Assembly: GCF_003173615.1 (NCBI RefSeq)
Contig: NZ_QGNA01000001.1
Location: forward strand, 1 to 64,000
DNA from: Falsiroseomonas bella
GTDB lineage: Bacteria; Pseudomonadota; Alphaproteobacteria; Acetobacterales; Acetobacteraceae
Direction of reading: 5' to 3'
Length of the DNA stretch: 64,000 bases
Numbering within the stretch: position 1 is the first letter of the stretch; the number at the start of each line of letters is the position of its first letter. Shown piece after piece: positions 10,380 through 18,317 of this stretch. A program made the position numbers and the translations under genes. The notes beneath the pieces were generated by a model. It made no database searches, had not been told where the DNA came from, and saw only the letters and a program-made list of their open reading frames with translations.

Positions 10380-11348
10380 ATGAACCGTCGCGTCGTGATG
10401 CTGGGGGCGGCTGCCCTCAGCCTGCCCGCGCTGATGCGCGCAACCCCGGCTCCCGCGCAGGCGCCCGCGCCGGTGCCGCCGCCGGCCACGCCGGGCTTCT
10501 TCCGCTTCCGCCTGGGCGAGGTCACCGTGACCACCCTGTTCGACGGCTTCTTCCAGCGCCCGCTGGCCGGGCTGATCCGCAACGCCCCGCCCGGCGCGGC
10601 CGAGCAGGCCGCGGCCGCGGCCTTCCTCGGCACCGATCCCCTGCGCATCCCCTACTCGGTCACAATGCTCCAGGTCGCGGGCCAGACCATCCTGTTCGAT
10701 GCCGGCACCGGCGGGCAGCTTGCGCCGACCGGCGGCTGGGCCATTCCGAACATGCGCGCGGCGGGCCTCACGCCGGAGCAGGTGACGCTGGTCGTCCACA
10801 GCCATTTCCACCCGGACCACATCTCCGGCCTCACCACGCGCGACAACGCCGCGGTGTTCCCCAATGCCGAGATCGCGGTGCCGGAGGCCGAATGGCGCTT
10901 CTGGACGGATGCCGGCAGCATCTCCCGCCTGCCGGAGGGGCTGCGCGGCATCGCCACGGCCGTCGAGCGCCGCTTCGGCCCCTATCGCGCGCGGCTGCGC
11001 CAGTTTGGCGACGGGGCGGAACTCGCGCCGGGCGTGCGCGCCATCCTCGCCGCCGGCCACACGCCGGGGCACAGCGTGTTCGAGGTGACCTCGGGCCAGG
11101 CCGGGATGCTGGTGCTGGGCGACACCACGAACCGCCCGGAACTCTTCGCGCGCAACCCCGGCTGGCACGCGATCTTCGACATGGACCCGCAGGCGGCCGA
11201 GGCGAATCGCCGCCGGCTGCTGGACCGCGCCGCGACCGACCGCCTGTGGGTCACCGGCTACCACTTCCCCTTCCCCATCGCCGGCCGCATCGCGCGCGAA
11301 GGCGACGGCTTCCGCTACGTCCGCGCCGACTGGATCGACGGCGCCTGA
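10380..11348 (+). CDS. Exported MBL-fold metallo-hydrolase (in frame with upstream hydrolase)
   Basis: The second half of the 9213-11348 frame has features of an independent gene. An AGGAGAGGG lies 6-7 nt before the ATG at 10380, and an export-like signal (MNRRVVMLGAAALSLPALMR, with twin Arg) is present. The mature part is a metallo-beta-lactamase fold with the zinc motif HSHFHPDHISG at about residue 140, a later His in GHTPGHSVFE, Asp in LGDTTN and His in GYHFPF. This family includes quorum-quenching lactonases and other hydrolases; the substrate is unknown. It is a close paralogue of the next gene. Both have the FDAGTGG strand and a similar C-terminal DRAATDR..GYHFP block. Confidence 0.8.
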   Translation: MNRRVVMLGAAALSLPALMRATPAPAQAPAPVPPPATPGFFRFRLGEVTVTTLFDGFFQRPLAGLIRNAPPGAAEQAAAAAFLGTDPLRIPYSVTMLQVAGQTILFDAGTGGQLAPTGGWAIPNMRAAGLTPEQVTLVVHSHFHPDHISGLTTRDNAAVFPNAEIAVPEAEWRFWTDAGSISRLPEGLRGIATAVERRFGPYRARLRQFGDGAELAPGVRAILAAGHTPGHSVFEVTSGQAGMLVLGDTTNRPELFARNPGWHAIFDMDPQAAEANRRRLLDRAATDRLWVTGYHFPFPIAGRIAREGDGFRYVRADWIDGA

Positions 11349-11371
11349 ACCTCCAGGGAGAGCATCGAGAC

Positions 11372-12310
11372 ATGACCGAGATCACACGACGTGCCGCGCT
11401 GGCCGCCGGCGCGGGCCTTGCGTTGGCGCCCGCCATCGGCGCCGCGCAGGGAACGCCCGAAGGCGTCCATCGCATCCGCGTCGGCGCGCTGGAGGTGTTC
11501 GTCATCCATGACGGCTTCAACGTGCGCGCTGATGCCACCCAGGGCTTCGTGGTGAATGCGCAGCCCGCCGAGGTGGGTGCCGCGCTGCAGGCCGGCGGCA
11601 TCGCCGGCACGGCGCTGCAGAACCCCTACAACGTGACGGTGCTGCGCACGCCGCAGGGCCTGGTGATGTTCGACGCCGGCACCGGCGGCATCGCCGGCCC
11701 GGAATCCGGCAAGGCGCCGGAGCGGATGCGCGCGGCGGGGCTCGACCCGGCGCAGGTGGTGCTGATCGTGCAGACGCATTTCCATGGCGACCACATCAGC
11801 GGCCTGGCCACCAACGAGGGCGTGGCGAACTTCCCCAACGCCCGGATCATGGTGCCGGAGCGCGAATGGGCCTTCTGGACCGATGCGGGCGAGGAGAGCC
11901 GCGCGGCGCCGGGCCGCCGGCCCGGCTTCGCGATGGTGCGCCAGCGCTTCGCCGCCTACCAGGGCAAGGTCACGCCCTATGCAGCCGGCGCGCAGGTGGC
12001 GCCCGGGGTGACGGCGGTGCCGACGCCGGGACATTCGCCGGGCCATACCTCGCTGCTGATCGCGGACGGCGCGGAGCAGATCATGGTGATCGGCGATGCG
12101 GTGCACGCGCCCGCGCTCTTCATGGCCAACCCGCAGTGGTATCCGATCTTCGACATGGACCCGACCCAGGCCGTCGAGACCCGCAAGGGCCTGCTCGACC
12201 GGCTGGCCACGGACCGCATCCAGATCATCGGCTACCACTTCCCGATGCCCGCGACCGGCCGCGTGGAGCGCGCCGGCACGGGATACCGGCTGGTGCCGTC
12301 GAACGCCTGA
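11372..12310 (+). CDS. Exported MBL-fold metallo-hydrolase, paralogue of the upstream gene
   Basis: The 312-residue protein begins with a twin-arginine-type signal (TRRAALAAGAGLALAPAIGA then AAQG). The MBL fold shows the metal motif THFHGDHISG at about residue 132, GHSPGHTSLLI, IGDAVHAP and GYHFPMPATG. It lies 23 bp after the stop of the preceding MBL gene and is probably cotranscribed with it. The pair likely arose by tandem duplication, as shared motifs occur at equivalent positions. Periplasmic location is inferred from the signal; the substrate is not known. A 10-bp perfect hairpin follows the stop. Confidence 0.85.
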   Translation: MTEITRRAALAAGAGLALAPAIGAAQGTPEGVHRIRVGALEVFVIHDGFNVRADATQGFVVNAQPAEVGAALQAGGIAGTALQNPYNVTVLRTPQGLVMFDAGTGGIAGPESGKAPERMRAAGLDPAQVVLIVQTHFHGDHISGLATNEGVANFPNARIMVPEREWAFWTDAGEESRAAPGRRPGFAMVRQRFAAYQGKVTPYAAGAQVAPGVTAVPTPGHSPGHTSLLIADGAEQIMVIGDAVHAPALFMANPQWYPIFDMDPTQAVETRKGLLDRLATDRIQIIGYHFPMPATGRVERAGTGYRLVPSNA

Positions 12311-12321
12311 GCTGGCGGAGG

Positions 12322-12345
12322 GGCGGGCAGTGCGAACTGCCCGCC
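12322..12345. terminator. Convergent hairpin between the MBL gene and the CBM-like gene
   Basis: GGCGGGCAGT and ACTGCCCGCC form a perfect 10-bp stem around a GCGA loop, exactly between two convergent genes. The left edge is 12 bp after the MBL stop and the right arm reaches the stop of the minus-strand gene. There is no long T-tract on either side, so termination efficiency is uncertain. Confidence 0.55.
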
Positions 12346-12947
12346 TACTCCACCGGCACGAACTCGAGCATCCGGATGTGGGGGAAGACCCCTTCCGGGC
12401 GGTCCAGGCGCAGCACGTTCTCGCCCGGCTCCAGCGCGATCGTGCCGACGTCCCGCCACTGCTGGCATTGTGAGTCCCAGCAACCTGTCGTGGCGTTCAG
12501 GGCAGACGGCACCACGACTCGTCCGTTGACAAGCACCTGGACAGGGCGCGGCTCGCCCGCGGCGTATTCGACACGCAGCAACCAGACGCTGCCCGTTCCG
12601 CCCTGGATACGCCACTCGGCCCAGTTCGGCCGGCTGTTGTCGGGCGGGTCGCGGTTCATGAGGATGTTGCCGAAGGCGTGCGGCGCGCTGGTCCTGCTGG
12701 CCGGGGAGACGTCCGGACCATTGCTGTAGTCCAGCGCGGAAATACGGAACGTGCGGCGTGCGGCCGACGTCGCGGCCTGCGAGGCAGGCGCGGCCTGCCG
12801 GGCCGGATGGTCCCTCGGCGGCGCATCGACCGCTGGGCGGAACGCCACCCAGGCGGTGGCCAAGGCGCCGATGACGGCGGCAAGGCCAGTGAGGATACCT
12901 GGCAGCGTCGTCCAGAAAGAGCCGCTATGAGGCGGGCGTTCCGACAT
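12345..12947 (-). CDS. Membrane-anchored CBM6/35-like beta-sandwich protein
   Basis: The 200-residue protein has one N-terminal transmembrane helix (about residues 15-35, LPGILTGLAAVIGALATAWVA), an Ala/Pro/Arg linker, and a C-terminal domain. That domain resembles a carbohydrate-binding module of the CBM6/35 group: AEWRIQGGTGSVWLLRVEYAA, VLVNGRVV, and a final W.DVGTIALEPGENVLRLDR. There is no catalytic domain. A role in binding sugars or peptidoglycan at the outer face of the inner membrane is inference. Neighbouring genes give no hint of pathway. Confidence 0.6.
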   Translation of the reverse strand: MSERPPHSGSFWTTLPGILTGLAAVIGALATAWVAFRPAVDAPPRDHPARQAAPASQAATSAARRTFRISALDYSNGPDVSPASRTSAPHAFGNILMNRDPPDNSRPNWAEWRIQGGTGSVWLLRVEYAAGEPRPVQVLVNGRVVVPSALNATTGCWDSQCQQWRDVGTIALEPGENVLRLDRPEGVFPHIRMLEFVPVE

Positions 12948-12994
12948 CCCGACAGGTTACACGATGGCGTTGCCTCCCGGAACGGAGCGTGATG

Positions 12995-14005
12995 TCACCG
13001 CGGACTCGCGGCCTCCTGTCGCGATGGGTCTGACCGCACCAGCACTTCCGGATTGACGCAGACGCCGGGCGGCAGGGGCCGCCCGGTGAGGGCGTGGAGC
13101 AGATGCGTCGCGGCGGCCCTGGCGGTCGCCGCGCGCGCAACCGTGGTCGCCGCGCCCATATGCGGCGTCAGGATCAGGTTCGGCACCTCGCCCAGCGCCA
13201 GTTCGGGCGGCGGGGGTTCCGTCGGGCGCACATCCAGCGCCGCGGCGCGCAGCCGGCCTTCGCGCAGTGCCGCGACCAGCGCCGCTTCCTCCACCAGGCC
13301 GCCGCGGGCGGTGTTCACCAGGATCCCCTCCTTCCCGAGACGCGCCAGCGCCACGGCGTCGATGATGTTGCGCGTGGCGGCGTTCAGGGGCGCGTGGAGG
13401 GAGAGGATGTCGGCGCGGTCCAGCAGGTCCTCGACCGACGCGGCGCGCTCGACCGGCGCGATGTCGCCCGCCTGGTGCAGGCGCGGGCTCCAGGCCAGGA
13501 CGCGCATGCCGATGGCGAGCGCGATGCGCGCGACGCCCCGCGCGATGCGGCCGTAGCCGAGCAGGCCCAGCGTGCGGCCATGCAGCTCGATCCCGAGCGT
13601 CCCGCGCTCCCACCCGCCCGCCTGGGTGGCGCGGTCGAGGCGGGGGATGTCGCGGGCGGCGGCGATGATCAGGCCGATGGTGTATTCCGCGACCGACTGC
13701 GCATTGGCGCCCGGCGCGGCCAGCACGGGGATGCCGCGGGCGGTGGCGGCGGGGAGGTCGATGGCGTCGTAGCCGGCCGCGGCGCGGGAGATGACGCGCA
13801 GGCTGGGGCAGGAGGCGATGGCCGCGCCCGAGATGGGGATGGAGCGGGAGAGCACGCCCTCATAGGGGTTGGCGGCGAGCAGCGCCTCCATCACCGGCCG
13901 CGCGCCGGCCGGGGCGACGAAGTCGAGACGGCAGCCGGCCTCTTCCAGCAGCGCGCGCCCGGCGGGTTCGAGCTGGGGGGCGGTGACGAGGATTCGGAAG
14001 GACAT
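12995..14005 (-). CDS. D-isomer-specific 2-hydroxyacid dehydrogenase
   Basis: This 336-residue NAD(P)-dependent oxidoreductase is of the SerA/GyaR type. The nucleotide-binding glycine motif appears as GLLGYGRIARGVARI at about 150-165. The catalytic Arg is in NTARGG (about 235). The Glu of the usual catalytic Arg-Glu-His set is not clearly conserved, because the expected region reads LDVRPTEPPPPE. The final catalytic His is in LTPHMGAAT (about 290). It probably reduces a 2-keto acid or oxidises the D-2-hydroxy acid in the cytosol; the substrate is not assignable. It is transcribed away from the CBM-like gene with about 50 bp between them. Confidence 0.85.
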   Translation of the reverse strand: MSFRILVTAPQLEPAGRALLEEAGCRLDFVAPAGARPVMEALLAANPYEGVLSRSIPISGAAIASCPSLRVISRAAAGYDAIDLPAATARGIPVLAAPGANAQSVAEYTIGLIIAAARDIPRLDRATQAGGWERGTLGIELHGRTLGLLGYGRIARGVARIALAIGMRVLAWSPRLHQAGDIAPVERAASVEDLLDRADILSLHAPLNAATRNIIDAVALARLGKEGILVNTARGGLVEEAALVAALREGRLRAAALDVRPTEPPPPELALGEVPNLILTPHMGAATTVARAATARAAATHLLHALTGRPLPPGVCVNPEVLVRSDPSRQEAASPR

Positions 14006-14060
14006 GGGGCACAGTTCGCGGGGCGCGGCGCGGCCGTCAACGGGGTGGGTTGCGCAAACG

Positions 14061-14088
14061 AAAAGGCCGGCCCTTGCGGACCGGCCTT
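14061..14088 (-). terminator. Rho-independent terminator of the PEP-CTERM gene
   Basis: Read on the minus strand, AAGGCCGG pairs with CCGGCCTT around a 10-nt loop, and the stem runs into TTTTCGTTT. It starts about 30 bp after the stop of the PEP-CTERM gene at 14120 and fits an intrinsic terminator. Confidence 0.75.
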
Positions 14089-14119
14089 CCCGGAAGGCGA
14101 CAGTGTCAGGCGAGGCGGA

Positions 14120-14707
14120 TCAGGCCGCCTTGCGACGCCGGCGAGCCACGCCGAGGCCCGCGAGGCCGAGGCCGAACAGGGCCAGCGACATCGGCTCGGG
14201 GATGGGCGGGTTCGGGTCCGGGCCCGACATGCTGCCATAGTAGCTAATGTGGGACACATCCTTGATGGTTGAGTTGCCCGGGAAGTTGAACGGGGGATCG
14301 ACGAACGGCGTGCGCCACGTGCCGGACTGCGTGTTCACCGTATAGCCAACTAGCGTAGCACCCGAGTTGTCGTTGCCCGACTTGAAGATGAGCATGACGG
14401 TCGTGTAGCTGCCGAAGGCGGCGCCGAAATCATAAGTGCCGGACTGGTCACCACCTACGGGCGGATCGTCGCGGTCGATGTAGACCCAGTCCGTGAGACC
14501 GAAGAAGCCCGGCGGCTCATTCACCGTGATGGGATTGGTGTTCGTGAAGTCCTGCGGCTGGCTGCCGATGGTGCATCCCGTCGCACCGCTGACGTTGCCC
14601 GAGATGTCGTAGCCGGTGCCGACGCAGGACGAGAAGGTCGCCGCCTGCCCCTGGCCGGCAAAGCCGAGCCCCCCCAGCAGCGCGGCGGCCATCAACCATT
14701 TCTTCAT
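14120..14707 (-). CDS. PEP-CTERM sorting-domain protein
   Basis: This 195-residue secreted protein has a standard Sec signal (MKKWLMAAALLGGLGFAGQG, then QA-A). The mature Gly/Thr/Asn-rich domain carries a Cys pair near its start (SSCVGTG and ATGCTIG). The C-terminus is a textbook PEP-CTERM: IPEP, hydrophobic MSLALFGLGLAGLGVA, and RRRRKAA. In known systems such proteins are sorted by an exosortase and linked to exopolysaccharide or surface assembly. The start at 14707 is fixed by AAGGAG seven bases upstream and by the signal peptide; the frame upstream is non-coding. A sigma-54 promoter sits 36-51 bp before the ATG and an intrinsic terminator follows the stop. The mid-part gives no function. 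Confidence 0.88.
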   Translation of the reverse strand: MKKWLMAAALLGGLGFAGQGQAATFSSCVGTGYDISGNVSGATGCTIGSQPQDFTNTNPITVNEPPGFFGLTDWVYIDRDDPPVGGDQSGTYDFGAAFGSYTTVMLIFKSGNDNSGATLVGYTVNTQSGTWRTPFVDPPFNFPGNSTIKDVSHISYYGSMSGPDPNPPIPEPMSLALFGLGLAGLGVARRRRKAA

Positions 14708-14742
14708 TGTCGCACTCCTTGTGACACTCACGCACAATGTGC

Positions 14743-14758
14743 AGCAAGCCGCATGCCA
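14743..14758 (-). promoter_or_regulatory. Sigma-54 (-24/-12) promoter of the PEP-CTERM gene
   Basis: Reading the minus strand, TGGCATG-CGGC-TTGCT matches the RpoN consensus TGGCAyr-N4-TTGCw, with the required GG-N10-GC spacing. It predicts a start about 25 nt upstream of the ATG at 14707. PEP-CTERM genes in several bacteria are known to be controlled by sigma-54 with the PrsK/PrsR two-component pair. No prsKR genes are in the window. Confidence 0.75.
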
Positions 14759-14759
14759 G

Positions 14760-15471
14760 TCATGAAAATGTAAGCCAATGAGGCGCTTAATCCCCGTTTC
14801 GCGCATCGCGCGCATGCGCCCTGTCAAGTTTCCCGACACAGAGCGGGCTCCGATCGGAAATTGCTTGCCGGTTCAGAATGGATTCATGTGCCCGCGTGCC
14901 GGCCGCGCCGCCGCGCTTGCGGCGGTCGAGGCCCGCGCGGACACTGCAAAGCGCTGATATTCCGAGAGTGATCCATAAAATATTACGCGTTCGGCATGCC
15001 TAGGTGGAAGGGGTGATGCTTCCGGCCGAACCGGCAGATTGTAAAATCCACCGACACCGACACCCCTTGCGATACACGTCCAGGTTGTTGAAACCAGCGG
15101 GGCCAGCGCCGAGCACAGGCATGGCCACGCCAGGCTCACGGCGGCGTTACCGCGTGCCTGGGTACGCGGCAGGCTCTGACGCGAGGCCGGCATCGCCCAG
15201 AAATTAGGTCTATTCGCGAATATGGGACGCGATGGCCGCTCCTGTCAGGATGCGCGGGCAATCGGCGATGGGCGCCGCGGCGCATGCCAGCGACCGCGAA
15301 GCGCAGGCGTGCCGTCGTTGGGCGGCGGCGCGTGGCAGCGGATCGGGTTCGACTTCGCCGCCGCGCCGCCCACTGCGACCACCACAGGCGGAACCCCGCG
15401 CCGCGCGCCATGCGCGCTGGCAGGGGCGGCGCCGCCTGGCCTAGACTCGTGGAGCCCGCAGAGGAAACGCC
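14760..15471. other. About 700-bp intergenic region between divergent PEP-CTERM and fccA genes
   Basis: No convincing coding region is seen here. The short open frames lack ribosome sites and family resemblance. The first 300 bp are AT-richer than the flanks (for example CATAAAATATTACG near 14970), which suits upstream activator sites for the sigma-54 promoter. The right half is GC-rich and would contain the fccA promoter; no clear -35/-10 pair is seen. A weak AG-rich GAGGAAA lies shortly before the fccA ATG at 15472. Confidence 0.5.
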
Positions 15472-15771
15472 ATGACCCACCGCCCGTCGCGCGCCACCCT
15501 CCTGTTCGGCCTGCTTGCTGTCGCGCCGCTGCCTGCCGCGGCAGAGACGGGCGCGCTGGTGGCGCAGGGCTGCCTCGGCTGCCACGGGCCGAATGGCGCG
15601 GGCATGGGGCCGGTGCCGGCGCTTGCCGGGCGCGACGGGGCGGAGTTGCGCGCGCTAATGCAGGCCTTCCGCGACGGCACGCGCCCCGCGACGATCATGG
15701 ACCGCATCGCGCGCGGCTACACCGAGGCGGAGGTCGCCGCCGCGGTCGAACATTTCGCCGGGAGCCGCTGA
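15472..15771 (+). CDS. fccA: Mono-heme cytochrome c, FccA/SoxE-type subunit
   Basis: This 99-residue periplasmic class I c-type cytochrome has a Sec signal (residues 1-24, ending PAAA-ET), one heme site CLGCH at about residue 34, and a C-terminal helix with a candidate axial Met in TIMDRIARGYT. It is encoded 3 bp before a flavocytochrome c sulfide dehydrogenase flavoprotein. It is therefore taken as its cytochrome partner, passing electrons from FAD to the respiratory chain. The mono-heme size is short compared with di-heme FccA of phototrophs. The assignment rests mainly on this pairing. Confidence 0.8.
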   Translation: MTHRPSRATLLFGLLAVAPLPAAAETGALVAQGCLGCHGPNGAGMGPVPALAGRDGAELRALMQAFRDGTRPATIMDRIARGYTEAEVAAAVEHFAGSR

Positions 15772-15774
15772 GCC

Positions 15775-17046
15775 ATGAGCGCCCTGACGCGCCGCGCCGC
15801 GCTCGCCTTGCTCGCCGCGCCGGCGCTGGCGCGCGCGCAGGGCCAGGCGCGGCTGGTGGTGGTGGGCGGCGGCTTCGGCGGCGCCTCCGCCGCGCGCTTC
15901 GCAAGGCTCACGGCGCCCGAGGTCGCGGTCACGCTGATCGAGCCGCAGCCGCGCTTCATCACCTGCCCCTACGGCAACCTGGTGCTCGGCGGCCTGCGGG
16001 AGATGGACACGATCACCTTCGGCTATGCGGGTCTCGTGAAGCTCGGCGTGCGCGTGGTGCAGGATCGCGCGGTGGGCATCGACCCGGTCGCGCGGCGCGT
16101 GCGGCTCGGCGGCGGGGAGAGCGTGGAGTACGACCGGCTGATCCTCTCGCCCGGCATCGCGCTGCGCTGGGACGCGATCGAGGGTTATGACGAGGCGGCG
16201 GCGCAGCTCATGCCGCATGCCTGGATCGCGGCGGACGGCGCGCAGCTGCGGCTGCTGCAGCGGCAGCTGCAGGCGATGCCGGATGGCGGCGTGGTGGGGC
16301 TGGCGATCCCGCCCAATCCCTTCCGCTGCCCGCCCGGCCCCTATGAGCGCATCAGCATGATCGCGCATTGGCTGAAGCGGCATAAGCCGCGCGCGAAGAT
16401 CCTGGCGCTGGACGCGAAGGAGCGCTTCAGCAAGCAGCCGCTGTTCCAGGATGCCTGGCGCGCGCTGTATGGCGGCATGATCGAATGGGTGCCGGGCAAC
16501 GTGGATGGGCGCGTGGTGCAGGTGGATGCGCGCGCGCGCGTGCTGGAAACGGAGCTCGGCACGCGGCATCGCGTGGACGTGGCGAATGTGATCCCGCCGC
16601 AATCGGCGGCGGCCATCGCGCTCGACAGCGGGCTTGCCGACCGCAGCGGCTGGGTGCCCGTGGACTATCGCAGCTTCGAAGCGCGCAACGCGCCCGGCAT
16701 CCATGTGATCGGCGACGCGAACCAGCCCGGCCCGATGCCGAAATCCGGCTTCATCGCGAACAACAGCGCGAAGCAGGCGGTGGCGAGCGCACTCGCCGCG
16801 CTGCGCGGCGCCCCGCCGCCGGAGGGCGTGTATTTCAACACCTGCTATTCGCATGTCGCGCCCGACTACGGCATCTCCATCGTCGGCATCTTCCGGCCCA
16901 ACGCCGATGGCAGCGCGGTGATCGAGGACCGCGACGGCGGCGGCACCTCGCCGCGCGGCGACCTGCCCGACCAGCGGCGGCTGGAGGCGGGCTACGCGGA
17001 TGCCTGGTACGAGAGCATCACGGCGGACATGTTTTCCGACGCCTGA
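15775..17046 (+). CDS. fccB: Flavocytochrome c sulfide dehydrogenase, flavoprotein subunit
   Basis: This periplasmic FAD enzyme oxidises sulfide to sulfur. The 423-residue precursor has a TAT-like leader (TRRAALALLAAPALARA) and the FAD-binding motif VVVGGGFGGASAARF. FITCPYGNLVLGG contains the Cys that binds FAD covalently in known FCSDs. Two further Cys, in PFRCPPGPYER and NTCYSHVAPDYG, match the redox-active disulfide. The C-terminal dimerisation region ends in YADAWYESITADMF. It is cotranscribed with fccA and converges on the sox operon, so it is part of one sulfur locus. Confidence 0.92.
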   Translation: MSALTRRAALALLAAPALARAQGQARLVVVGGGFGGASAARFARLTAPEVAVTLIEPQPRFITCPYGNLVLGGLREMDTITFGYAGLVKLGVRVVQDRAVGIDPVARRVRLGGGESVEYDRLILSPGIALRWDAIEGYDEAAAQLMPHAWIAADGAQLRLLQRQLQAMPDGGVVGLAIPPNPFRCPPGPYERISMIAHWLKRHKPRAKILALDAKERFSKQPLFQDAWRALYGGMIEWVPGNVDGRVVQVDARARVLETELGTRHRVDVANVIPPQSAAAIALDSGLADRSGWVPVDYRSFEARNAPGIHVIGDANQPGPMPKSGFIANNSAKQAVASALAALRGAPPPEGVYFNTCYSHVAPDYGISIVGIFRPNADGSAVIEDRDGGGTSPRGDLPDQRRLEAGYADAWYESITADMFSDA

Positions 17047-17152
17047 CATGGGCGAGCCTTTCCGCTGACGCGGCAAGCCCCTCAGACGCCGGCGGCCCGC
17101 CGGGCCTTGGCTTCGCGCCACGAGGCGCGGGCCGCATTCCGGGACCCCGCAC

Positions 17153-17169
17153 GCGTTGCGAAGCAACGC
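17153..17169. terminator. Hairpin between convergent fccB and soxA
   Basis: GCGTTGC-GAA-GCAACGC forms a perfect 7-bp stem with a 3-nt loop midway in the 200-bp gap between two convergent operons. No T-tract follows, so terminator function is tentative. The rest of the gap is GC-rich with no gene. Confidence 0.35.
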
Positions 17170-17247
17170 TGGCGGGAACCCGTCGCGGCCTCGCCCACCT
17201 GCGGCGGGCGCAGGTCGCACGCAAAACCCGGCGGCCGTCACGCCGGC

Positions 17248-17988
17248 CTAACGCCGCAGCCCCGGCGCCTCCACCGGCAGGCCGCGGGCGCGGTCGGCGA
17301 GGAAAAGCTCGAGCGCGAGGTATTCCGGCGAGCCGAGATCGAACTGCGTCGCGCGCACGCCGAGCGAGCAGGCGCGCAGGCGGCGATGCAGCGAGCCCAT
17401 GCCGTTCCATTCCAGCCGATAGGCCGGATAGCCGGTGCCGAGCCCGTTGGAGATCACGTCGCCCCGCAGCCGGCGGCCGGCGTTGTCGTCATGGCACTGG
17501 CCGCAGGCGAGATTGAGCTGGCCCTGCCGCGTCTCGTAGAGCCGTCGTCCGGCTTCGAGGAACGGCGCAGCGGGGCCGTCCACGGCGACCGACATCGGCA
17601 TGCCCCGCGAGCGCAGCGCGATGGCCGCGGTGAGCGCGAGCAGCTCGTCGCTTTCGTAGCCGAAGGCCGGCTGGCCCTGGTGCTGCGTGCGGCAGCGCTC
17701 GATGCGGCCTTCCAGGTTCAGCAGCGCGCCATCCGAAGCGACCGCCGGATAGCGCGCGGCGACGCCCGCCATGCGCGCGATGTCGCCGTGGCAGGACTGG
17801 CAGCTTGTCTCGCCGCGCCGCCACAGCGCCTCCCCCTCATCCACCCAGAGCCAGCCGGGATGGCGCGAGGGATCCTGCTGCTGCGCGCGGAGCTCGGGCG
17901 AGAGGTAGTCGCGCGTGGGCCGGATCTCCGCCGCGCCGGCCAGCGTCGCGGCGCAGAGACCGGCAAGGAGCACCGCGCGACGGATCAT
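17248..17988 (-). CDS. soxA: SoxA, diheme c-type cytochrome of the SoxAX complex
   Basis: This is the periplasmic subunit that, with SoxX, couples a sulfur substrate oxidatively to the Cys of SoxY. The 246-residue precursor has a Sec signal (MIRRAVLLAGLCAATLAGA). It has two heme sites, CQSCH at about residue 59 and CGQCH at about 160, a Cys in IERCRTQHQ, and the catalytic Cys in RRLRACSLGVRA near the C-terminus. It is thus a diheme SoxA. The ATG at 17988 overlaps the soxZ stop by 4 bp. It is the last gene of the Mo-enzyme/soxXYZA operon. Confidence 0.92.
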   Translation of the reverse strand: MIRRAVLLAGLCAATLAGAAEIRPTRDYLSPELRAQQQDPSRHPGWLWVDEGEALWRRGETSCQSCHGDIARMAGVAARYPAVASDGALLNLEGRIERCRTQHQGQPAFGYESDELLALTAAIALRSRGMPMSVAVDGPAAPFLEAGRRLYETRQGQLNLACGQCHDDNAGRRLRGDVISNGLGTGYPAYRLEWNGMGSLHRRLRACSLGVRATQFDLGSPEYLALELFLADRARGLPVEAPGLRR

Positions 17989-18311
17989 GCGACGACGAGT
18001 TGCGCCTCCCGCCGGTAGACGGCGCCGCCATCCTCCTCCCATTCGAAGACCATCGGGCCGGTCTCGACGGCGACGGTGGTGAACTCGACATAGGGATTGG
18101 CGGCGATGCCGGGCGACATCTCCATGCGGAACACTTCCGCGCCGGCATAGGTGACGCGCAGCGTGTGGAGGATCCTGCGCGGCACCGGGCGCAGGCCGGG
18201 CGCGTCCACGGCGCGTTCCATCGGGTGGCGAACGATCACGCGCACCGGCACGACCTCGCCCTTCTTCGCGCTCTCCGGCAGGGTGATGCGCGCGATGATG
18301 CTGCCGCTCAT
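17985..18311 (-). CDS. soxZ: SoxZ, sulfur-carrier partner
   Basis: The 108-residue protein has no signal peptide, as usual for SoxZ, which is exported bound to SoxY. It is an all-beta immunoglobulin-like chain that starts IIARITLPESAKKGEVVPVRVIVRHPME and contains FRMEMSPGIAANPYVEFTTVA and MVFEWEEDGG, typical of SoxZ. It would form the SoxYZ heterodimer that carries sulfur intermediates. It lies 6 bp after soxY and overlaps soxA by 4 bp. Confidence 0.93.
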   Translation of the reverse strand: MSGSIIARITLPESAKKGEVVPVRVIVRHPMERAVDAPGLRPVPRRILHTLRVTYAGAEVFRMEMSPGIAANPYVEFTTVAVETGPMVFEWEEDGGAVYRREAQLVVA

Positions 18312-18317
18312 GGCCGC

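Noticed and set aside
15004-15207. Small open frames in the gap before fccA
   Set aside because: No ribosome site, no recognisable composition and no family resemblance; the region is better explained as regulatory.
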